This document shows positions 8,682 through 19,413 of a stretch of DNA of 64,000 nt, piece by piece (within the stretch, counting starts at the first letter, position 1; every line of letters begins with the position of its first letter). Origin of the DNA: Teichococcus vastitatis (GTDB lineage: Bacteria; Pseudomonadota; Alphaproteobacteria; Acetobacterales; Acetobacteraceae); NCBI RefSeq assembly GCF_003604215.1, contig NZ_QXGS01000001.1, positions 620,001-684,000 of the forward strand. The letters are read 5' to 3'. The translations under genes and the position numbers were made by a program. A model generated the notes under the pieces. The model saw nothing but the letters and a program-made list of their open reading frames with translations. It was not told where the DNA came from and did no database searches.

Positions 8682-9421
8682 GCCGCCTCCACCGAGGCGT
8701 AGCCACTCGCCTCAAGCTGCTTGGCCAGTTCCGGGCCGCCGCTCTGCACGATGCGGCCCTGCATCAGCACGTGGACGCGGTCCGGCACAATGTAGTCCAG
8801 CAGGCGCTGGTAATGCGTGATCACCAGCGAGGAGAAGTCCGGCCCGCGCATGGCGTTGACGCCATCCGCCACGATCTTCAGCGCGTCGATGTCGAGGCCG
8901 GAGTCGGTCTCGTCGAGGATCGCGAGCGACGGCTTCAGCAGCGCCATCTGCAGCACCTCGTTGCGCTTCTTCTCGCCGCCGGAGAAGCCGACATTGACGC
9001 CGCGCTTCAGCATGTCTTCAGGCATGGAGAGCGCGCGCATCCGCTCCCGCGCCAGCTTCAGGAACTGCATGGCGTCCAGCTCGGATTCGCCCTTGGCCCG
9101 GCGCTGCGCGTTCAGCGCGGTGCGCAGGAAGTTGGCATTGCCGACGCCGGGCAACTCGACCGGGTACTGGAAGGCCAGGAACAGACCGGTGGCGGCACGC
9201 TCCTCCGGCTCCATGGCCAGCAGGTCCTGGCCGTTGAAGGTGGCGGAGCCGCCGGTGATCTCATAGCCCTCGCGCCCCGACAGCACGTAGGACAGCGTCG
9301 ACTTGCCCGAGCCGTTCGGGCCCATGATGGCGTGGATCTCGCCGGTCGGCACTTCGAGGTCGATCCCCTTCAGGATCTCCTTGCCCTCGATCTCGGCGCG
9401 CAGGCCTTCAATCTTCAACAT
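8678..9421 (-). CDS. sufC: SufC, ATPase of the SufBCD scaffold
   Basis: A 247-residue ABC-type ATPase that powers cluster assembly on SufB/SufD; it is cytosolic and not part of a membrane transporter. Walker A is GPNGSGKST at residues 34-42. FSGGEKKRNE is the ABC signature in the SufC-specific form, and LAILDETDSGLD holds Walker B and the D-loop. The start is placed at the ATG at 9421 (MLKIEGL); the open frame extends 17 codons upstream without similarity. It is 140 bases from sufB, the only long gap in this operon, and that gap holds two hairpins. Confidence 0.95.
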   Translation of the reverse strand: MLKIEGLRAEIEGKEILKGIDLEVPTGEIHAIMGPNGSGKSTLSYVLSGREGYEITGGSATFNGQDLLAMEPEERAATGLFLAFQYPVELPGVGNANFLRTALNAQRRAKGESELDAMQFLKLARERMRALSMPEDMLKRGVNVGFSGGEKKRNEVLQMALLKPSLAILDETDSGLDIDALKIVADGVNAMRGPDFSSLVITHYQRLLDYIVPDRVHVLMQGRIVQSGGPELAKQLEASGYASVEAA

Positions 9422-9481
9422 CGCTCTTCGGTTCCGTCCTCTACGGCGCTGGCAGGGCGCCGCTCTCTCCATGCAATTCCG

Positions 9482-9550
9482 CGGGCGCAGGAGGCGCCCG
9501 AAACGTCACGTCTTCGGCGAAGCCGCGTCAGGCCGGCGGGTCGTCCCGCC
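9482..9550 (-). promoter_or_regulatory. two hairpins in the sufB-sufC intercistronic gap
   Basis: The 140-base gap between sufB and sufC contains two perfect inverted repeats. Bases 9535-9550 form a 6-bp stem (GGCGGG/CCCGCC) with a 4-base loop, directly after the sufB stop. Bases 9482-9500 form a 7-bp stem (CGGGCGC/GCGCCCG) with a 5-base loop. Neither is followed by a T-run. They could protect the rrf2-sufB mRNA from 3' decay or partly terminate, making sufB more abundant than sufCDSUTA. This role is inferred from position. Confidence 0.4.
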
Positions 9551-9561
9551 GACGCGCGGCC

Positions 9562-11058
<1,497 letters not shown>

Positions 11059-11070
11059 GGTCTTTGTCCC

Positions 11071-11550
11071 CTACTCGGCAGGCAGGTGGGCCGGCGGGGC
11101 CGGCGGGGTGGCACGACGGGCCGGCGGCGCAGGGGGCGTCGCCAGTTCGTCAAGGGTGATCTTGGACAAGGCGGTCAGAATGGCACGGTTGACACGGTCC
11201 CATCGCCCCCGCACGGGGCACAGGGCTTCGGCGTCGCACTGGCCGGCGGCACCGTCGACGCAAGCGGTCAAGGCGACCGGACCGTCGATGGCGGCGATCA
11301 CCTCCGGCAGAGTCAGGGCATTGAGCGGCCGCGCCAGACGATATCCGCCGCCGGAGCCGCGCCGCCCCTCCACCAGCCCCGCATGCGCCAGGGCCTTGAG
11401 CACCTTGGCCACGGTGGGCTCGGCGATGCCGGTGGCGGCAGCGATGGCAGGGGCAGTCTGAGACGCCGCGGCCGCCATATCGCCGCCCGGCGAAGCCAGC
11501 CGCGCCAGCACCACGACGGCGTAATCGGTCAATTTCGACAGCCGCAACAC
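11071..11550 (-). CDS. Rrf2-family [Fe-S]-type transcriptional regulator of the SUF operon
   Basis: A 159-residue Rrf2/IscR-like winged-helix protein, expected to bind a [2Fe-2S] cluster and adjust suf transcription to Fe-S demand. The N-terminal LRLSKLTDYAVVVLARLA and the recognition region IAEPTVAKVLKALAHAGLV are typical of SUF-linked Rrf2 regulators. Cys97, Cys105 and Cys111 are the probable cluster ligands; spacing is C-x7-C-x5-C against C-x5-C-x5-C in E. coli IscR. The start is taken as GTG at 11550 because GGAGGAAG sits about 8 bases upstream; the open frame extends further but without similarity. The C-terminal 25 residues are Pro/Ala-rich. First gene of the suf operon, so probably autoregulated. 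Confidence 0.88.
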   Translation of the reverse strand: MLRLSKLTDYAVVVLARLASPGGDMAAAASQTAPAIAAATGIAEPTVAKVLKALAHAGLVEGRRGSGGGYRLARPLNALTLPEVIAAIDGPVALTACVDGAAGQCDAEALCPVRGRWDRVNRAILTALSKITLDELATPPAPPARRATPPAPPAHLPAE

Positions 11551-11592
11551 GCGGGATCTTCCTCCAAACCGGACCTGTGTTGTCCGCTTCGG

Positions 11593-11622
11593 GCAAATGC
11601 GCTTGGACCCCCCCGATGTCAA
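11593..11622 (-). promoter_or_regulatory. candidate sigma-70-type promoter for the suf operon
   Basis: On the minus strand a perfect TTGACA (11617-11622) is followed after 18 bases by ATTTGC (11593-11598), about 43 bases before the GTG of the Rrf2 gene. The -35 match is exact; the -10 match is poor, as is common in GC-rich alphaproteobacteria or in regulated promoters. No second promoter was seen inside the operon. Confidence 0.4.
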
Positions 11623-11696
11623 CCGCGGCAAAACGATTTTAAGCCCTTGTGACCGCCCCCCTGGCCGGTTCCGGCCAGCGGTGCCAAGCTTCCTCC

Positions 11697-12317
11697 ATGG
11701 TCCAGCTTCCCCGCTTCGTGCATCCCCGTCACGCTGCCAGCCTGATCCTGTGGCGACAGTCCCGCTCCGGTCAGACCGAGGTGCTGATGGGCCTGCGCGC
11801 CGCCGGGCACCGCTTCATGCCGAACCGGCTGGTGTTTCCCGGCGGCCGGGTGGATTTCACCGATCGGCTGGCGCCGGCGGCGACCGAGCTGCGGCCAGAA
11901 ACGCGGATCGCGCTGCAGCGCCGGGCGCCGCCGCGCCTGGCGCGCGCCCTGGCCATCGCGGCGGCGCGCGAGTTGGACGAAGAAACCGGGCTGCAGCTGG
12001 GAGGCCCGGCGCCGCATCTGGACCAGCTGGATTACCTGTGCCGCGCCGTGACGCCGGCGCACCACCCGATGCGCTTCAACGCCCGCTTTCTGCTGGCGCC
12101 GGCGGAAGCCGCGGTGGGCCGGATCGCCGGCTCGGGCGAGCTGGAGGATCTGGCATGGCGCGACGTCGCCGCCACGCGGGCCCTGCCGGTAGCGCCGATC
12201 ACTGGAAAGGTGCTGGCGGAGCTGGAGGAATGGCTGAGCCTGCCGGCGGCGGAACGCCCTGGCCGGGGGCTGATCTGCTTCCGGGGCCATGAGCGCCGGC
12301 TGCCCGAGCCGGCCTGA
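11697..12317 (+). CDS. Nudix-family hydrolase with insertion in the Nudix box
   Basis: A 206-residue Nudix protein, which would cleave a nucleoside diphosphate linked to another group (for example CoA or nucleotide sugars). The fold begins ASLILWRQ and FPGGRVDF, and the metal-binding half of the Nudix box is RELDEETGLQL. Between the GG and the REx2EE motif lies a long insertion of about 35 residues, where the standard box has 12; a comparable insertion is known in the NUDT19/RP2-like group. The start is chosen at ATG 11697 (MVQLPRF); the frame is open further upstream. It runs divergently from the suf operon and converges on the peroxiredoxin gene. Substrate unknown. Confidence 0.78.
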   Translation: MVQLPRFVHPRHAASLILWRQSRSGQTEVLMGLRAAGHRFMPNRLVFPGGRVDFTDRLAPAATELRPETRIALQRRAPPRLARALAIAAARELDEETGLQLGGPAPHLDQLDYLCRAVTPAHHPMRFNARFLLAPAEAAVGRIAGSGELEDLAWRDVAATRALPVAPITGKVLAELEEWLSLPAAERPGRGLICFRGHERRLPEPA

Positions 12318-12371
12318 GCCCCTTCCGGAAGGGCTGAAAGGGCGCCGGAAGCAAAGTCCGTCCGGCGCCTT
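12317..12371. terminator. paired hairpins between convergent Nudix and peroxiredoxin genes
   Basis: Two hairpins fill the 60-base convergent gap. 12317-12335 is AGCCCCTTCC/GGAAGGGCT with one bulged C. 12338-12371 pairs AAGGGCGCCGGA with TCCGGCGCCTT, an 11-bp stem with one bulge. Both can fold on either strand and are likely bidirectional terminators. Confidence 0.6.
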
Positions 12372-12377
12372 CCGCCG

Positions 12378-12860
12378 TCAGATCGCGGCCAGGATCGCCT
12401 GGCCGCTCGACACCTCGAAGGCGCCGGGCTGCTCGACCCCGACATGCGTCACCTTGCCGTTCTTCGCCACCAGGGCGAAGCGTTGGCAGCGCACGCCCAT
12501 GCCGCGCGCGGTCAGGTCCAGCTCCAGCCCCAGCGCCTTGGTGAAGGCGGCGGCGCCGTCGGCCAGCATGACCACCTCCTCGGACACGCCCTGGTCCTTG
12601 GCCCAGGCGCGCATCACGAAGGCATCGTTCACCGCCATGCAGGCGATGACATCGACGCCCTTCGCCTTCAGGGCCGCGGCATTCTCCAGGAAGCTTGGCA
12701 GGTGCTTGGCGGAGCAGGTGGGGGTGAAGGCGCCTGGCACGCCGAACAGCACCACCGTCTTGCCGCCGAACAGCGCCTCGGTGGACAATTCGCGCGGGCC
12801 CTCGACCGTCGCCTCGGTCAAGGTGGTGGCGGGGATGGTGTCGCCGACCTGGATGGCCAT
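12378..12860 (-). CDS. Prx5-type peroxiredoxin (thiol peroxidase)
   Basis: A 160-residue peroxiredoxin of the Prx5/AhpE-like redoxin group that reduces hydrogen peroxide and organic hydroperoxides. The active-site motif is PGAFTPTCS with peroxidatic Cys49. Further family features are VIACMAVNDAFVMRAW and ARGMGVRCQRFALV. The protein begins MAIQVGDTIP at 12860; the upstream open codons are not conserved. Partner is probably a glutaredoxin/glutathione or thioredoxin; a thioredoxin gene is present elsewhere in the window but not adjacent. Divergent from yqgE with a 106-base gap. Confidence 0.9.
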   Translation of the reverse strand: MAIQVGDTIPATTLTEATVEGPRELSTEALFGGKTVVLFGVPGAFTPTCSAKHLPSFLENAAALKAKGVDVIACMAVNDAFVMRAWAKDQGVSEEVVMLADGAAAFTKALGLELDLTARGMGVRCQRFALVAKNGKVTHVGVEQPGAFEVSSGQAILAAI

Positions 12861-12966
12861 GATGGTGCGCTCCGACAAAATGAGCTTCCGGCATTTCACG
12901 CCGGCGCCGTGAGTGTCAACCGTGCCGCTTGCGCGCACCCGTCCGCGCCGCCATGTTCACGGGATC

Positions 12967-13611
12967 ATGGCACGACGCGCACGCGAGGACGAACTTCCCG
13001 ACAGCTTCCGCATCGCCGCCCAGAAGGCTGGCGCGATGGATCTGGGCGGCCCGAGTACCACCTATCTAAGTGGTCAGCTCCTGGTGGCCATGCCATCGAT
13101 GCAGGACCCGCGCTTCGCCCAATCGGTGATCTGCGTCTGCGCCCATTCGGCCGACGGCGCGATGGGCATCGTGCTGAACAAGCCGATCGACAACCTGTCC
13201 TTCGAGGACCTGTTGAAGCAGCTGGAGGTTGAGCCGCTGCCGCCGCAGCGCCAGATCCGGCTGCTGGCCGGCGGCCCGGTTGAGGGCGGCCGGGGCTTCG
13301 TGCTGCACACCACCGACTGGTCGAGCGAGGGCAGCCTCAAGGTCACCGGCGACCTGGCGCTGACGGCCAGCGTGGACATCCTGAAGGCCATCGCCGGCGG
13401 CGGCGGCCCGCGCGAGGGCCTGCTGGCGCTGGGCTATGCCGGCTGGGGCCCGGGGCAGCTGGAGAACGAGATCCAGCGCAATGCCTGGCTGAACGTGGAC
13501 GCCGACGAGGCGCTGCTGTTCGGCGGCATCCCCGACACCATGTGGCGTCAGGCGCTTGCCAAGATGCGCATCGACCCGCTGCTGCTGTCGGCCAGCGCCG
13601 GCCACGCCTGA
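12967..13611 (+). CDS. YqgE/AlgH (UPF0301) family protein
   Basis: A 214-residue YqgE/AlgH family protein of unconfirmed biochemical role, widely conserved in proteobacteria. The recognisable region begins YLSGQLLVAMPSMQDPRFAQ, followed by VCAHSADGAMGIVLNKP, a LLAGGPVEGGRGFVLH segment and ALGYAGWGPGQLENEI; all are family signatures. The start at ATG 12967 gives about 23 residues before MDLGG; an internal ATG at 13036 is also possible. It stands alone between the peroxiredoxin and the UxaA-type dehydratase. Confidence 0.88.
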   Translation: MARRAREDELPDSFRIAAQKAGAMDLGGPSTTYLSGQLLVAMPSMQDPRFAQSVICVCAHSADGAMGIVLNKPIDNLSFEDLLKQLEVEPLPPQRQIRLLAGGPVEGGRGFVLHTTDWSSEGSLKVTGDLALTASVDILKAIAGGGGPREGLLALGYAGWGPGQLENEIQRNAWLNVDADEALLFGGIPDTMWRQALAKMRIDPLLLSASAGHA

Positions 13612-13766
13612 GTCGGCGTTTCGGCACGGCCTGACATGCCATGGCCGCCGATGCTTGCATCCGGCGCCCAGGGGCGCAATCTGTCCAGTCTGACAAGATC
13701 TCGGCCTCTGGCCCGGCACCCCTGTTCCGCCGGCCCATCGGGCCGCCGGGAGAGGAACCGCGTTTC

Positions 13767-15299
13767 ATGGACGCCATCGCTGACGCCCCCTTCATCCGCC
13801 TGCATCCGGATGACACGGTGCTGATCGCGCGCCGGGCCGTCGCCGAAGGCAGCGTCGTCGCCCCGGGCATCGCCACGGCCGCCCGCATCCCGCCCGGCCA
13901 CAAGGTGGCGGCGAAGCAGCACGCCGTGGGCGAGGCCGTGCGCCGCTACGGCCAGATCATCGGCTTCGCCACCAGGCCCATTGCACCGGGCGACTGGGTT
14001 CATGTCGACAATTGCGGCATGGGCGATTTCGAGAAGGATTATGCCTGGGGCATCGATGCCAAGCCGACGCTGTATGTGCCGCAGCCGGCCACCTTCCAGG
14101 GCATCGTGCGGCCGGACGGGCGCGTCGCCACGCGCAACTTCATCGGCATCGTCACCAGCGTGAACTGCTCGGCCCACGTCGCCTCGATGATCGCCGACGC
14201 GTTCAAGCGCAACCCCTTCACCGGCATCGATCCGCTGGCGGAGTTCCCGAACGTCGACGGTGTGGTGGCGCTGACTCATAAGACCGGCTGCGGCATGGGC
14301 GACAATGACGGCCTGCGCATCCTGCGCCGGACCCTGGCCGGCTATGCCCGCCACGTGAACTTCAGCCACGTCATCGCCATCGGCCTGGGCTGCGAGGTGA
14401 ACCAGATCTCCGGCCTGCTGGAGGAGCAGAACCTTGCCGGCCGGCTGCGCAACATGGACATCCAGTCCATGGGCGGCACCCGCAAGACGGTGGAGGCCGG
14501 CATCGCCTTCGTGCGCGAGGTGCTGGGCGAGGCCAACCAGGTGCATCGCCAGCCGGTGCCGGCCAGCCACTTGACGCTGGCGCTGCAATGCGGCGGCTCG
14601 GACGGGTATTCCGGCATCACCGCCAACCCGGCGCTGGGCCACGCCTCCGACCTGCTGGTGCGTCATGGCGGCACGGTGATCCTGTCCGAAACGCCGGAAA
14701 CCTACGGGGCCGAGCACCTGCTCACCCGCCGCGCCACCTCCCGCGAGGTGGGCGAGAAGCTGGTGTCCCTGATGCGCTGGTGGGAACGCTACGCCGAGCA
14801 GGGCCAGGCCGAGCTGAACAGCAACCCTTCCCCCGGCAACAAGGCGGGCGGGCTGACCACGATCCTGGAGAAGTCGCTCGGCGCCATGGCCAAGGCCGGC
14901 ACCACCAACCTCACCGCCGTGTACGACTACGCGGCCCCGGTGACGGAGAAGGGCTTCGTGTTCATGGACACGCCGGGCTACGACCCGGTGGCGGCCACCG
15001 GCCAGGTGGCGGGCGGCGCCAACATGGTGTGCTTCACCACCGGCCGCGGCAGCGTGTTCGGCTGCAAGCCGGCACCCTCCATCAAGCTGGCCACCAACTC
15101 CGCCATGTATGAGCGCATGGAGGAGGACATGGATGTGAACTGCGGCACCATCATCTCCGGCCGCGAGACGGTGCAGGAATGCGGCGAGCGCATCTTCCAG
15201 CTGATCCTGCGCGTGGCCTCCGGGGAGCGCACCAAGAGCGAGAGCTTCGACTTCGGCTCTGCCGAATTCGCGCCCTGGCCGATCGGCGCCACCATGTGA
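13767..15299 (+). CDS. UxaA/GarD-family altronate or galactarate dehydratase
   Basis: A 510-residue UxaA-family dehydratase, the group that dehydrates altronate (UxaA) or galactarate (GarD) to 2-keto-3-deoxy sugar acids with an iron centre. The N-terminal 100 residues form the SAF-type domain (LHPDDTVLIARRAV...). The C-terminal core has HKTGCGMGDNDGL, IGLGCEVNQISG, LQCGGSDGYSGITANPALG and AGGANMVCFTTGRGS. Both domains are present in one chain. The start ATG 13767 is preceded by GGGAGAGGAA. The downstream aldo/keto reductase and the broken hexuronate-type MFS gene fit use of uronic or aldaric acids. Exact substrate is not determinable; substrate-specific features were not compared. Confidence 0.87.
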   Translation: MDAIADAPFIRLHPDDTVLIARRAVAEGSVVAPGIATAARIPPGHKVAAKQHAVGEAVRRYGQIIGFATRPIAPGDWVHVDNCGMGDFEKDYAWGIDAKPTLYVPQPATFQGIVRPDGRVATRNFIGIVTSVNCSAHVASMIADAFKRNPFTGIDPLAEFPNVDGVVALTHKTGCGMGDNDGLRILRRTLAGYARHVNFSHVIAIGLGCEVNQISGLLEEQNLAGRLRNMDIQSMGGTRKTVEAGIAFVREVLGEANQVHRQPVPASHLTLALQCGGSDGYSGITANPALGHASDLLVRHGGTVILSETPETYGAEHLLTRRATSREVGEKLVSLMRWWERYAEQGQAELNSNPSPGNKAGGLTTILEKSLGAMAKAGTTNLTAVYDYAAPVTEKGFVFMDTPGYDPVAATGQVAGGANMVCFTTGRGSVFGCKPAPSIKLATNSAMYERMEEDMDVNCGTIISGRETVQECGERIFQLILRVASGERTKSESFDFGSAEFAPWPIGATM

Positions 15300-15306
15300 C
15301 GCGGGC

Positions 15307-15328
15307 GGGGCCGGCACCGCCCGGCCCC
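15307..15328 (+). terminator. GC-rich hairpin after the UxaA-type gene
   Basis: An 8-bp stem (GGGGCCGG/CCGGCCCC) with a 6-base loop starts eight bases after the dehydratase stop. No T-run follows. It may reduce read-through into the aldo/keto reductase gene. Confidence 0.4.
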
Positions 15329-15377
15329 CCGTTCCGCCTTTGCCGCCGCGGCGGCGCATCCCCGGAAGGAAGCCGCC

Positions 15378-16385
<1,008 letters not shown>

Positions 16386-16388
16386 CGG

Positions 16389-16408
16389 GCCGGGGAAACA
16401 ACCCCGGC
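16389..16408 (+). terminator. hairpin after the aldo/keto reductase gene
   Basis: A 7-bp stem (GCCGGGG/CCCCGGC) with a 6-base AAACAA loop follows the stop by four bases. No T-run. Confidence 0.35.
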
Positions 16409-16448
16409 GGGCGGTCGTTCAGGATGAAGCATCCTGGAGATCCCTGCC

Positions 16449-17249
16449 ATGAACCGGCTGCGCAACTTCCTTCTCAACCGCCGCACCCTGGGCCGCAGGT
16501 TGGTGGCCACGGCGGCGCCCCTCATCGCCGCCTGCGCCTGCGGCCGCGCCCATGCCCAGCCGGTGCAACATCACGGCGGCAGCCCGGCAACGGGTGAGGA
16601 GAACTCGCTGCGCTCCCGCGTGCTCGGCGCCGGCGCGGCGGCGCTGCAAACCAAGGCGCCGCTGAACGCCATGAACATGTACCTGAACGGCTTCCACTTC
16701 TACGCCGATGACATGGGGCGGCCGGTGGAGGCCCACCATTTCTGCACCCATCTCACCGAAGACCTTCACCAATGCGTCATCTTCGACGGCAACAGCGAGG
16801 ATTCACGCCTCATCGGCATCGAGTACATCGTCTCCGAGCGCGTCTTCCGCACCCTGCCCGAGGACGAGAAGAAGCTGTGGCACAGCCATGACTACGAGAC
16901 CACCTCGGGCGAGCTGGTGATGCCTGGCCTGCCGGATGCTGCCGAGAACGCGGCGATGCGCGACCTGTCCACCACCTACGGCAAGACTTGGCACACTTGG
17001 CAGGTGGATCGTGGCGACACCCTGCCGCTGGGTCCGCCGCAGCTCATGATGGCGTACACGGCAGAAGGACAGCTGCCCGCGCGCCACATCGAGCAGCGCG
17101 ACCAGCGGCTCGGCGTTTCGAAGGAGCAGAGCAAGCAATCCCGCAAGGACATCCCGGTGCCCACAGTGGTGGAAGGGGCCAATAGCTGGCAATCGGGCCA
17201 GGTGCCGCAATTGTCGCTTCAGGCCGTGCCGCTGCGCAACCGGCGCTGA
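16449..17249 (+). CDS. exported DUF1264 / oil-body-associated-protein-like (OBAP) protein
   Basis: A 266-residue secreted protein. Residues 1-37 form an Arg-rich signal peptide ending GRAHAQ; two RR pairs precede the hydrophobic stretch. The mature part is a DUF1264/OBAP domain: NGFHFYADDMGRPVEAHHFC, LHQCVIFDG, LIGIEYIVSERVF and EKKLWHSHDYE, which are the same blocks found in plant oil-body-associated proteins and fungal and bacterial homologues. His, Cys and Asp residues are concentrated there, but no biochemical role is established. ATG 16449 is preceded by CCTGGAGATCC. It lies between the aldo/keto reductase and the MFS pseudogene and may not be functionally linked to either. Confidence 0.78.
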   Translation: MNRLRNFLLNRRTLGRRLVATAAPLIAACACGRAHAQPVQHHGGSPATGEENSLRSRVLGAGAAALQTKAPLNAMNMYLNGFHFYADDMGRPVEAHHFCTHLTEDLHQCVIFDGNSEDSRLIGIEYIVSERVFRTLPEDEKKLWHSHDYETTSGELVMPGLPDAAENAAMRDLSTTYGKTWHTWQVDRGDTLPLGPPQLMMAYTAEGQLPARHIEQRDQRLGVSKEQSKQSRKDIPVPTVVEGANSWQSGQVPQLSLQAVPLRNRR

Positions 17250-17394
17250 TCTCCTGGCGCAGCACCTCGAAACCTGAGAAATTTCCAACCAATTCAACAT
17301 CCAATAGGTGGTTCCGGAAACCCTTAGGGTCATCATACAAGCCTGCAGAGGCTGCTGCTCCGGTCTTGGACGCAGCTCATGCAGGAGTGTCCAA

Positions 17395-18673
17395 GTGAAA
17401 CCTATCGGCAGGGTCCTCTGGTCCATTCTGGTTCTTCTCGGACTGGGAACCGTGGTCAACGACATCGACCGCAACGCCCTGGATGTGCTGGCTCCGGTTC
17501 TGAAGCAGGCGCTGAACTTCACCACGGAGCAGTATTCCTTTGTCGTCGCCGCCTTCCAGATCACCTACAGCCTGATGCAACCGCTGGCCGGCTTCATCAC
17601 CGACCTCATCGGCCTGAAGCTGGGCTAAGCGCTATTCACCTTTTCCTGGGGCGTCGCCGGCATGCTGCACGCCCTGGCCGGCGGCTGGCAGCCATGGCCT
17701 TCTTCCGCGGCCTGCGGGGCGTCAGCGAGGCCGCCGCCATTTCCGCCGGCGCCAAGACCGCCGCCATCTGGTTTCCCATCCGGGAGCGTTCCATCGCCAC
17801 CGGCTGGTTCACCACCGGCACCTCGATCGGCGCCATGGTGGCGCCGCCGCTGGTGGTCTGGCTGTCGGTGATCTGGGGCTGGCGCGAGGCCTTCATCGGC
17901 ACCGGGCTGCTCGGCGTCGGCGTGTCACTGCTGTGGCTGGCGCTGTACCGCAATCCCGAGAATCACCCCCGCCTCACCGCCGAGGAGCACGCCTACATCA
18001 AGGGCGGCCAGCAGGATGCCGTGCTACCGAAACCGTCGGTGCGGCAGGTGCTGGGCAACCGCGAATCCTGCGGCATCGCCGCTGGCCGCTTTCTGACCGA
18101 GCCGGCCTAGCAGACCTTTTCCTTCTGGATCCTGCTCTACATGGTCAGCGAGCGGGGCATGGACATCAAGCAGTTCGCGCTGCTCGCCTGGCTGCCCTTC
18201 CTGGGTGCCGATCGGGGCGGCATCCTCGGCGGCTACCTGTCGCCCTATCTGAGCCGCCGCTTCCGGATGTCCGTGGTGAATTCGCGCATCGCCGGCTCGG
18301 CGTGGCGGCGGTATGCATGATCGGCCGGGCCAGCAGCCCGATCACCGCCATCCTGTTGTTCTCCGTCGGCGGCTTCGCGCACCAGATGCTGTCCGGCCTG
18401 ATGTACGCGCTGGGCACGGACACCTTCGAGCCGCAGGAGATCGCGACGGCCACGGGCTTTGCCGGCATGAGGGGCGATCTTGGCGGCCTGTCCTTCTCGC
18501 TGATCATCGGGCAGCTGGCCAGCAGGATCGGCTATGAGCCGCTATTCGCCCGCCTGTCAGTGTTCGGGATCACCGCCTTCATCATCATCGCCCTGGTGCT
18601 GGCCGAGCGCGGCGATACCGCCTGGCGGAAGCCGCTTTCCTCCGACATGCCAGAGGTCGTGGCCAAGGGCTGA
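17395..18673 (+). pseudogene. degraded MFS transporter, hexuronate (ExuT)-like
   Basis: Remains of a transporter of about 425 residues, readable only across three frames. It begins at GTG 17395 after an AGGAG site, with VVNDIDRNALDVLAPVL and TYSLMQPLAGFITD typical of the anion:cation symporter MFS branch. Defects in order: TAA at 17626-17628 (GLKLG-stop-ALF, where family members have an aromatic residue); loss of one base near 17692 (GGWQ then MAFFRGLRG in the next frame); TAG at 18108-18110 (TEPA-stop-QTFSFW, where TGG for Trp is expected); loss of one base near 18299 (NSRIAG then GVAAVCMIG). The final part through EPQEIATATGFAGM to the TGA at 18673 is well preserved. Two substitutions plus two indels argue for real decay rather than sequencing error. 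Confidence 0.9.
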
Positions 18674-18715
18674 GGCGCTGGCCGTGGGAGCCTTCCCGCC
18701 GCCGCGCCGCGCCGG

Positions 18716-19408
18716 TCAGACCGTCAACAGGCGCTGCACCGCGTCCTCGTCCAGCGAGCCGGACGGGCCGGCCAGCGCCACCTCGCCGCGCACCATGATG
18801 GCGAGCTGATCGCCGAGCTGCCGGGCGAATTCGTAATATTGCTCCACCAGCACCACGGCCATGTTGCGCTGCTTCGCCAGCAGCGCGATGACCCGCGCGA
18901 TGTCCTTGATGACGTTGGGCTGGATGCCCTCGGTCGGCTCGTCCAGGATCAGCAGGCGCGGCCGCGCGGTCAGGGCCCGGGCGATGGCCAGCTGCTGCTG
19001 CTGCCCCCCCGACAGGTCGCCGCCCCGGCGGCGCAGGAACTGCTCCAGGATCGGGAACAGCTCAAAGATGTCATCCGGCACCCGGGAGCCGCGCGGCGCC
19101 GCAGCCAGCGCGGTTTCCAGGTTCTCCCGCACCGTCAGAAAGGGAAAGATCTCCCGCCCCTGCGGCACGTAGCCGATGCCGGCCCGTGCCCGTTCGGCGG
19201 CCGCCAGCGAGGAAACGTCGCGCCCTTCCCAGACGATGCGGCCAGTCCTGACCCGCTCCAGCCCGACGATGGCGCGCATCAGCGACGATTTACCGACGCC
19301 GTTGCGGCCCAGCACGCAGGTGATGCGCCCCGGATCAGCGGCCAGCGACACGCCGCGCAGGGCCCGGCTGGCGCCGTAGAACAGGTCGATGCCTTCCACT
19401 CGCAGCAT
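18716..19408 (-). CDS. urtE: UrtE, urea ABC transporter ATP-binding subunit
   Basis: A 230-residue LivF-like ATPase. Walker A is GRNGVGKSS, the signature LSGGQQQQLAIAR, Walker B LLILDEPTEGIQP. The phrase EGIQPNVIKDIARVI is characteristic of UrtE. With UrtD it energises urea import through UrtB/UrtC. The start is ATG 19408 (MLRVEGIDLFYG); the longer open frame upstream covers urtD in another frame. It is the last urt gene, only five bases after urtD, and converges on the MFS pseudogene. Confidence 0.95.
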   Translation of the reverse strand: MLRVEGIDLFYGASRALRGVSLAADPGRITCVLGRNGVGKSSLMRAIVGLERVRTGRIVWEGRDVSSLAAAERARAGIGYVPQGREIFPFLTVRENLETALAAAPRGSRVPDDIFELFPILEQFLRRRGGDLSGGQQQQLAIARALTARPRLLILDEPTEGIQPNVIKDIARVIALLAKQRNMAVVLVEQYYEFARQLGDQLAIMVRGEVALAGPSGSLDEDAVQRLLTV

Positions 19409-19413
19409 GGATC

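Noticed and set aside
13681-13700. Possible GntR-type operator (TGTC-N6-GACA) upstream of the UxaA-type gene
   Set aside because: Only 4-bp arms match, and no GntR gene is nearby; chance match is likely in a 155-base gap.
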